The notes beneath the pieces were generated by a model. That model ran no database searches, was not told where the DNA came from, and saw nothing but the letters and a program-made list of their open reading frames with translations. Shown here piece by piece: positions 1 through 4,648 of a stretch of DNA of 7,244 nucleotides. The stretch covers positions 1-7,244 of the forward strand of contig JBKPHP010000211.1 in assembly GCA_046729895.1 (NCBI GenBank), given 5' to 3'. The position numbers and the translations under genes are program-made. Source of the DNA: DASXBA01 sp046729895 (GTDB lineage Bacteria > Actinomycetota > Thermoleophilia > Solirubrobacterales > Thermoleophilaceae). Position 1 is the first letter of the stretch. The number at the start of each line of letters is the position of its first letter.

Positions 1-27
1 GTCCGCACGGGCGACGATCCTACGTAG
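1..27 (+). CDS. Possible 3' end of an upstream gene (8 codons)
   Basis: Reading frame 1 runs open from the window edge and stops at TAG 25-27, giving the tail VRTGDDPT. A stop here would sit 2 bases before the ATG of the next gene, which matches the 2 to 4 base spacing elsewhere in the operon. That spacing is the only support. The other two plus-strand frames are also open across these bases, so the coding frame cannot be proven. No function can be assigned. Confidence 0.35.
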   Translation, partial: VRTGDDPT

Positions 28-29
28 TG

Positions 30-1292
30 ATGTCCCTGTCAGTCTGCTTCCTTCTAACCGCGCTCGGACCGTCGGGTGGAGTGCGCGCGGTGCTCGAGCA
101 CGCCCGCAACCTGGCGGCCGACCATGACATGCAGGTCACGATCGGGCTCGAGGAGCCCTCGCGGGACGAGCAGGTGCCCGATGGCGTCGAACTGGACACG
201 GTCCGTGAGCTCCACGACCGGCAGTTCGACGTGGTGGTCGCCACCTGGTGGCGGACAGCCTACGCCCTCTTCCGCATACCGGCCGCACGGCGAGCCTACT
301 TCGTGCAGAACTTCGAACAGCGCCTATACCGGCCCGGTGAGGTGGAGCGGTTGGGCGCGGCGATCACCCACGGGCTGCCCCTGACATTCCTGACACAGGC
401 CAGGTGGATCGCCGAAGCGCTTCGCGAATTGCGGCCCGAGACAGCTTGCTTCCATGTTCCGAACGGCATCGACAAGGAGCTGTTTCGCGTCCCGGCGGCG
501 CCGTCGCGGCATGACGGCCCGCTGAGGGTGCTGGTGGAGGGCAGCCCCAGTCTCTGGTTCAAAGGGATAGACGATGCCGTCGCCGCCATCCGGGCGATGC
601 GAGAGCCCAGCACGGTCACGCTGGTGACGCCGGAGCCCCCGCCGCCGCAGTCGGCCGGAGCGTTCGACCGAGTGCTCGGCCCTGTGCCGCACGAGCAGAT
701 GCCTGCCGTGTACTTCGACGCCGACGTGATCTTGAAGCTATCGCGTGTAGAGGGTGTCTTCACGCCCCCACTTGAGGCGTTCCACTGTGGAGCGACCTGC
801 GTCGTCTGGCCGGTGACCGGTCACGACGAGTATGTGGAGCACGGTGTCAACGGCGCCGTGGTCGATTGGGACGACACGCCCGGGACGGCCGCATGGCTCG
901 ACCTGCTGGCGCGTGATCGGGACCTACTCCACCGTCTTCGGGGCGGGGCGCTCCAGACGGCCGTTCGGTGGCCATCTTGGCGCGGTGCCTCGGCGGAAAT
1001 GGCGCGCGCCCTCCGCTCGATGGTCGAGGGCGCCGAGCCGAGTGCGGGCAGCGGTGCGGCCCGGCTGTTGGCCGACGCGGATGGCGCAATAGAGGAACTG
1101 CGGCTGGCGCAGCTTCGGCTCCGCCGGGCGTCCGAGCGGGAGGCCCTCAGGGCGTCGGCGCTCGCCGACCGAGCAGCCGCACTCGAGTCCCGCAAGGCGG
1201 AGCTCGAGGCCCGCGTGGCGCGCCTCGAGGCGTCGCCGGCCGGCAAAATGCGTTCACGGGCCGCCCGATTGCTAGCGTCATTTCGCCGTTGA
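30..1292 (+). CDS. GT4 (GT-B fold) glycosyltransferase with C-terminal coiled coil
   Basis: This 420-residue protein is probably a cytoplasmic retaining glycosyltransferase that adds a sugar from a nucleotide donor to a surface-glycan chain. The N-terminal Rossmann half begins with a hydrophobic strand and the glycine loop GPSGGVRAV (residues 13-21). The block DVVVATWWRTAY (67-78) followed by AYFVQNFE (89-96) resembles the WsaF-like rhamnosyltransferase group and recurs in the last gene of this operon. The C-terminal half has HVPNGID (142-148), a FKG loop with Lys178, and an intact EX7E donor-site motif, Glu241 and Glu249. Residues about 350-402 are charged, Leu/Ala/Glu/Arg-rich and predicted by eye to form a coiled coil, followed by a basic tail. 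The ATG at 30 is chosen because it gives a typical family N terminus; an in-frame GTG at 27 is the alternative, and the frame is also open to the window edge. I see no clear Shine-Dalgarno sequence. The gene ends 2 bases before the ATPase. The donor sugar is not determined. Confidence 0.85.
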   Translation: MSLSVCFLLTALGPSGGVRAVLEHARNLAADHDMQVTIGLEEPSRDEQVPDGVELDTVRELHDRQFDVVVATWWRTAYALFRIPAARRAYFVQNFEQRLYRPGEVERLGAAITHGLPLTFLTQARWIAEALRELRPETACFHVPNGIDKELFRVPAAPSRHDGPLRVLVEGSPSLWFKGIDDAVAAIRAMREPSTVTLVTPEPPPPQSAGAFDRVLGPVPHEQMPAVYFDADVILKLSRVEGVFTPPLEAFHCGATCVVWPVTGHDEYVEHGVNGAVVDWDDTPGTAAWLDLLARDRDLLHRLRGGALQTAVRWPSWRGASAEMARALRSMVEGAEPSAGSGAARLLADADGAIEELRLAQLRLRRASEREALRASALADRAAALESRKAELEARVARLEASPAGKMRSRAARLLASFRR

Positions 1293-1294
1293 GC

Positions 1295-2530
1295 GTGGAG
1301 GCCCCCAAAAGCGCGGACCAGCGGGCGGCCCGTCTTGCCGGCGCCCCGGAGGCCGTTTCCGTCAATCGAGTCAGCAAGGGCTTTCGCCTTCCGCACCAGA
1401 AGTATTCGACCCTCAAGGAGCGCGCGCTGCATCCGTTCGCGGCGCGCGGCTTCGAACTGCTCCGGGCGCTGGACGGCGTGAGCTTCGATGTCAAGGCCGG
1501 AGAGTTCTTCGGAATCGTGGGCCGCAACGGCAGTGGCAAGAGCACGCTGCTGAAGTGCTTGGCGGGCATCTATGCGATCGACTCCGGGGAGATCGAGGTG
1601 AACGGGCGCCTCTCACCCTTCCTCGAGCTCGGTGTCGGCTTCAATCCGGACCTCACAGCGCGTGACAACGTCTTGATCAACGCGATAATGCTCGGCCTGT
1701 CGCGCCGCGACGCCCGAGCGCGTTTCGACGAGATCATCGAGTTCGCTGAGCTCGAGGACTTCGTCGATCTGAAGCTGAAGAACTACTCCTCGGGCATGAG
1801 CGTCCGGCTGGGCTTCTCGGTGGCGATCCAAGTCGACGCGGAGGTGCTTTTGGTCGATGAGGTCCTCGCGGTCGGCGATGCCTCCTTCCAGCGCAAGTGC
1901 TTCGACGAGTTCGAGCGCCTGAAGGCCGAGGGGCGGACAATCCTCTTCGTCACCCACGACATGAGTGCCGTCCAACGCTTCTGCGACCGGGCCATGCTGC
2001 TGGAGCTCGGCGAGTTGGTCGACATCGGCGACCCCGAGGTCATCGCGCACAAGTACGGGGAGATCAACTTCGGCGCGACCGGCGGGTTGGGCTCGAAAGG
2101 CACTGCGTCGGCCAGCCGGTCGGCGACCATTCTCTCGGCGTGGTGCGAGGACGCCGCGGGCGAGCGGATCGTCACGCTCCGCCAGGGCGAGCCCTGCGTG
2201 GCGTGTGTCGCAGTCCAGTTCGAGCAACCCGTGGAGGACCCCGTCGTGTCCGTCACCTTCCGCAACGACGTGCGCCACACGATCTTCGTCGCGACCACGG
2301 GCTCAGAGAGGCATTCGGCGGGCAGGTTCGAAGCGGGCGAGAGTGCGACGCTGCGGTTCAGCTTCGAGAACTGGCTCGCCCAGAGCCGCTACACGCTGAC
2401 GCCGACAGTCGCCGTGGGAGGGGTGATGCTCGACCGGCGCGAGGACCTCGCCTCGCTGATCGTCGAGTCGGATCGCTGGACGGGCGGCGTGGCCGACCTG
2501 CCAGTCGAGGTCGAGGTCGCGCGGTCGTGA
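1295..2530 (+). CDS. wzt: Wzt-type ABC transporter ATPase with C-terminal glycan-binding-like domain
   Basis: This 411-residue protein is the nucleotide-binding subunit of a polysaccharide exporter and would power the permease encoded next to it. The ATPase domain (about residues 20-255) shows Walker A GRNGSGKST (76-84), the degenerate signature YSSGM (164-168) usual in Wzt/KpsT/TagH-type proteins, Walker B LLVDE (185-189), the D-loop region AVGD (192-195) and switch His221 in FVTHD. After a Gly/Ser/Ala linker (about 260-275) comes a beta-rich domain of about 135 residues. By position and length it matches the Wzt C-terminal domain, which in E. coli O8/O9a binds the modified end of the O-antigen. 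The frame is open far upstream, back into the previous gene, but recognisable sequence begins only around residue 20 of this call. GTG 1295 lies 2 bases after the previous stop; TTG 1289 is a weaker alternative. The gene overlaps the permease by 4 bases (GTGA). Confidence 0.93.
   Translation: MEAPKSADQRAARLAGAPEAVSVNRVSKGFRLPHQKYSTLKERALHPFAARGFELLRALDGVSFDVKAGEFFGIVGRNGSGKSTLLKCLAGIYAIDSGEIEVNGRLSPFLELGVGFNPDLTARDNVLINAIMLGLSRRDARARFDEIIEFAELEDFVDLKLKNYSSGMSVRLGFSVAIQVDAEVLLVDEVLAVGDASFQRKCFDEFERLKAEGRTILFVTHDMSAVQRFCDRAMLLELGELVDIGDPEVIAHKYGEINFGATGGLGSKGTASASRSATILSAWCEDAAGERIVTLRQGEPCVACVAVQFEQPVEDPVVSVTFRNDVRHTIFVATTGSERHSAGRFEAGESATLRFSFENWLAQSRYTLTPTVAVGGVMLDRREDLASLIVESDRWTGGVADLPVEVEVARS
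2505..2516 (+). promoter_or_regulatory. Candidate ribosome binding site for the permease GTG start
   Basis: Two copies of a GTCGAG hexamer sit inside the end of the ATPase gene. The second supplies GAGG at 2513-2516, 10 bases before the GTG at 2527. The match is short, and the hexamers also encode the Val-Glu repeat of the ATPase C terminus, so this may be incidental. Stop-start overlap (GTGA, 2527-2530) probably contributes more to initiation, by translational coupling. Confidence 0.35.
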
Positions 2531-3369
2531 GCACCCAGCCCGTGGCAGCCCGCTACCGCGGCCCCTCCGCCCTCGGTGGCGACGCCCGTCGCGTCGCCAA
2601 CCTCACCTGGACGCTCGCCGCGACGGACTTCAAGCTCCGCTTCTTCGGCTCGGTGCTGGGCTACCTCTGGTCGCTGATCCGGCCGCTGATGCTATTCGGC
2701 ATCCTCTACGTGATCTTCACTCACGTCATCCGCTTCGGCGGCGACGTGAAGAACTATCCGGTCTACCTGCTGTCCTCGATCGTCCTGTTTCAGTACTTCT
2801 CGGAGACGACCGGGAACGGCGTGAGGTGCCTCGTGGAGCGGGAGAACCTGCTGCGGAAGATGCGTTTCCCGCGCCTCGTGATCCCCCTGTCGGTAGCGCT
2901 CTCCTCGCTGTTCAACCTCGGGCTCAACCTGATCGCCGTACTGATCTTCGCGCTCATCTCGGGCGTCTACCCCACCGTGCGGTGGTTGGAGGTGCCGCTG
3001 ATCGTGCTTGCGCTCATGATCCTGTCGCTGGGGGCGACCATGGCGCTCTCGGCTTTGTTCGTGCGCTACCGGGACGTGCAGCCGATCTGGGAAGTCGTCA
3101 CCCAGATCCTCTTCTATGGCTCGCCGATCTTGTACGCGATCACTGCCCTGCCCGCCGGGGCACAGAAGCCCGTGCTGCTCGGCAACCCCATAGCCGATCT
3201 GCTGACCCAGATGCGGCATGCCTTCGTCGACCCCGGAGCGCCCAGCGCGGCGACGTTGCTCGGCGGCACCGGGCGATTGGTGGTGCCGATGGCTATCGTG
3301 GCGGCCATCTTCGCCCTGGGCGCTTGGGTGTTCGCCCGCGAGGCGCCCAGGATCGCAGAGGACCTCTGA
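2527..3369 (+). CDS. wzm: Wzm-type ABC-2 polysaccharide export permease
   Basis: This 280-residue integral membrane protein is the transmembrane subunit that pairs with the upstream ATPase to carry the lipid-linked glycan across the cytoplasmic membrane. The N-terminal amphipathic stretch LTWTLAATDFKLRFFGSVLG (26-45) and WSLIRPL (48-54) match the conserved start of ABC-2 permeases of this type. By eye there are about six hydrophobic segments: 50-68, 79-92, 119-145, 156-178, 189-208 and 250-269. Other family hallmarks are RFPRLVIPL (113-121), RYRDVQPIW (180-188) preceding a membrane segment, and GNPIADL (219-225). Length is normal for the family. The GTG at 2527 overlaps the ATPase stop, so the pair is almost certainly co-translated and forms a 2+2 transporter. 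The whole-domain match makes a drug or teichoic-acid exporter of the same fold the only serious alternative; the neighbouring transferases favour a polysaccharide. Confidence 0.93.
   Translation: MSTQPVAARYRGPSALGGDARRVANLTWTLAATDFKLRFFGSVLGYLWSLIRPLMLFGILYVIFTHVIRFGGDVKNYPVYLLSSIVLFQYFSETTGNGVRCLVERENLLRKMRFPRLVIPLSVALSSLFNLGLNLIAVLIFALISGVYPTVRWLEVPLIVLALMILSLGATMALSALFVRYRDVQPIWEVVTQILFYGSPILYAITALPAGAQKPVLLGNPIADLLTQMRHAFVDPGAPSAATLLGGTGRLVVPMAIVAAIFALGAWVFAREAPRIAEDL
3357..3362 (+). promoter_or_regulatory. Candidate ribosome binding site for the methyltransferase
   Basis: AGAGGA lies inside the end of the permease gene, 11 bases before the ATG at 3374. It is a reasonable Shine-Dalgarno match with slightly long spacing, and it supports the ATG at 3374 over the open frame upstream, which runs through the permease gene. 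Confidence 0.45.
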
Positions 3370-3373
3370 GCCC

Positions 3374-4645
3374 ATGGCCACCGAACCGACGACTGAAAGC
3401 GAGCTCGAGGCGCTGCGCGCTCGCGTCGGCGCGCTGGAGACGGAGCTGACCGAGCAGGCCGCCCGAGCGAACGCGGCGGTGGCCGCCGCGCAGGACCGCG
3501 CCTACTGGCTAGATCGCTGGCACGTCGACCTGAACGCGATCATGCGCAGGCGAGGCGCGAGCGAGCTGCGAGCCAGCGTCCGGGCCCTACGCGCCGTCTA
3601 TCGTGGCGCCGTCCACCTGCGCGGCCGGGCACGCGCGCTGTGGGAGAAGCGCCACGACGTGGCGACGCAGGTCGCCGAGGAGCGCGCGCTGGCCGAGCAA
3701 GGGGACGGGTCCGAGTTCCTCCGCGCTCTGTCACCCGACCCGCTGAGGGCCACTCCGGTCACCGACCTGCTCTATGCGCGCCTCGAGGACGGCGACCTGC
3801 GCGACCTCGAGCGGCGGCTTTCTCCGCGCGACGCCGCGTTATGGGCAGCCGCCGACGAGGCCGACCGCAAGCGGTTGGCGCTAGCCTTCGCGCTCCATTA
3901 CGGAGTACGCGGGGCGCTCGAGCGCACGGGGCTCAGCCCGGCCGAACCACCCAAGGGCGTCCATGCCATGGCCAGGGGCGCCCAGGCCGCGGGTGGCTCG
4001 ACCTACTACGCCGACATGGTCGTCGACGGCCTTGGACGGGCGGGGGCCCAGATGTCGTCTGTTCGTACGGCGCTTGACTTCGGCTGCTCCTCGGGCCGGG
4101 TGGTGCGCGTGCTAGCCGCCGCCTTTCCCGAGGTCGAATGGCACGGCTGCGACCCGATCGGTGACGCGGTTGCCTGGGCCGGCGAGCACCTGCCGGGTAT
4201 CGCGTTCGTTCAAAGCTCGGAGAACCCACCCCTGCCCTACGAGGCCGGGAGGTTCGACCTGGCGTTCGCGATCTCGATCTGGTCCCACTTCTCCGAATCA
4301 GCGGCGTTGGCCTGGCTCGACGAGATGGGGCGGATCCTGCGCGGAGGGGGATTCCTCGTGCTCACCACCCACGGCCTGCAGACCCTGACGCACGATGCGG
4401 CCAGGGGCCTGCGTGGAAAAGATCAGCTCGGCAGGGTCGCCGAGAGCCTGCGCGACCAGGGCTTCTGGTTTGAGAACGAATTCGGGAAGGGAGGCGACCA
4501 CGGGATCGATAACCCGGACTGGGGCACGGCTTTCCTGTCCCCTGAGTGGCTCCTGGCCCGGGCGACTCCGACCTGGCGAGTGGCCTTCTTCGCACCGGGC
4601 CGGGTGGAGGACAACCAGGACCTGTACGTGCTCGAGCGGAACTAG
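3374..4645 (+). CDS. Class I SAM-dependent methyltransferase with N-terminal coiled coil
   Basis: This 423-residue protein probably methylates a sugar or sugar-linked group of the exported glycan, using S-adenosylmethionine in the cytoplasm. Residues about 8-43 form a short heptad-like coiled coil (LEALRARVGALETELTEQA is typical). It is followed by an aromatic motif, YWLDRWHVDLNAIMRR (44-59), and a basic, helical region to about residue 200. The catalytic Rossmann domain starts near 230. Motif I is LDFGCSSGRV (234-243), the acidic residue after strand 2 is Asp260 in HGCDPIG, and the strand-4 block is FDLAFAISIWSHF (294-306), followed by LDEMGRILRGGGFLVLTTHG (315-334). ATG 3374 follows the permease stop by 4 bases and has a plausible ribosome binding site. 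Between a Wzm/Wzt pair and glycosyltransferases, a chain-capping or chain-decorating role is likely, but neither the acceptor nor O- versus N-methylation can be read from the sequence. Confidence 0.88.
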   Translation: MATEPTTESELEALRARVGALETELTEQAARANAAVAAAQDRAYWLDRWHVDLNAIMRRRGASELRASVRALRAVYRGAVHLRGRARALWEKRHDVATQVAEERALAEQGDGSEFLRALSPDPLRATPVTDLLYARLEDGDLRDLERRLSPRDAALWAAADEADRKRLALAFALHYGVRGALERTGLSPAEPPKGVHAMARGAQAAGGSTYYADMVVDGLGRAGAQMSSVRTALDFGCSSGRVVRVLAAAFPEVEWHGCDPIGDAVAWAGEHLPGIAFVQSSENPPLPYEAGRFDLAFAISIWSHFSESAALAWLDEMGRILRGGGFLVLTTHGLQTLTHDAARGLRGKDQLGRVAESLRDQGFWFENEFGKGGDHGIDNPDWGTAFLSPEWLLARATPTWRVAFFAPGRVEDNQDLYVLERN

Positions 4646-4648
4646 GCG

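Noticed and set aside
968..1294. Upstream extension of the ATPase reading frame by 109 codons
   Set aside because: It overlaps the first glycosyltransferase's C-terminal region out of frame, is Arg/Gly/Pro-rich as expected for a high-GC shadow frame, and adds no recognisable domain. The GTG at 1295 fits the operon spacing.
1897..2526. Upstream extension of the permease frame inside the ATPase gene
   Set aside because: The translation is Arg-rich low-complexity sequence typical of a shadow frame, while the overlapping ATPase frame has clear motifs. The membrane protein begins naturally at GTG 2527.
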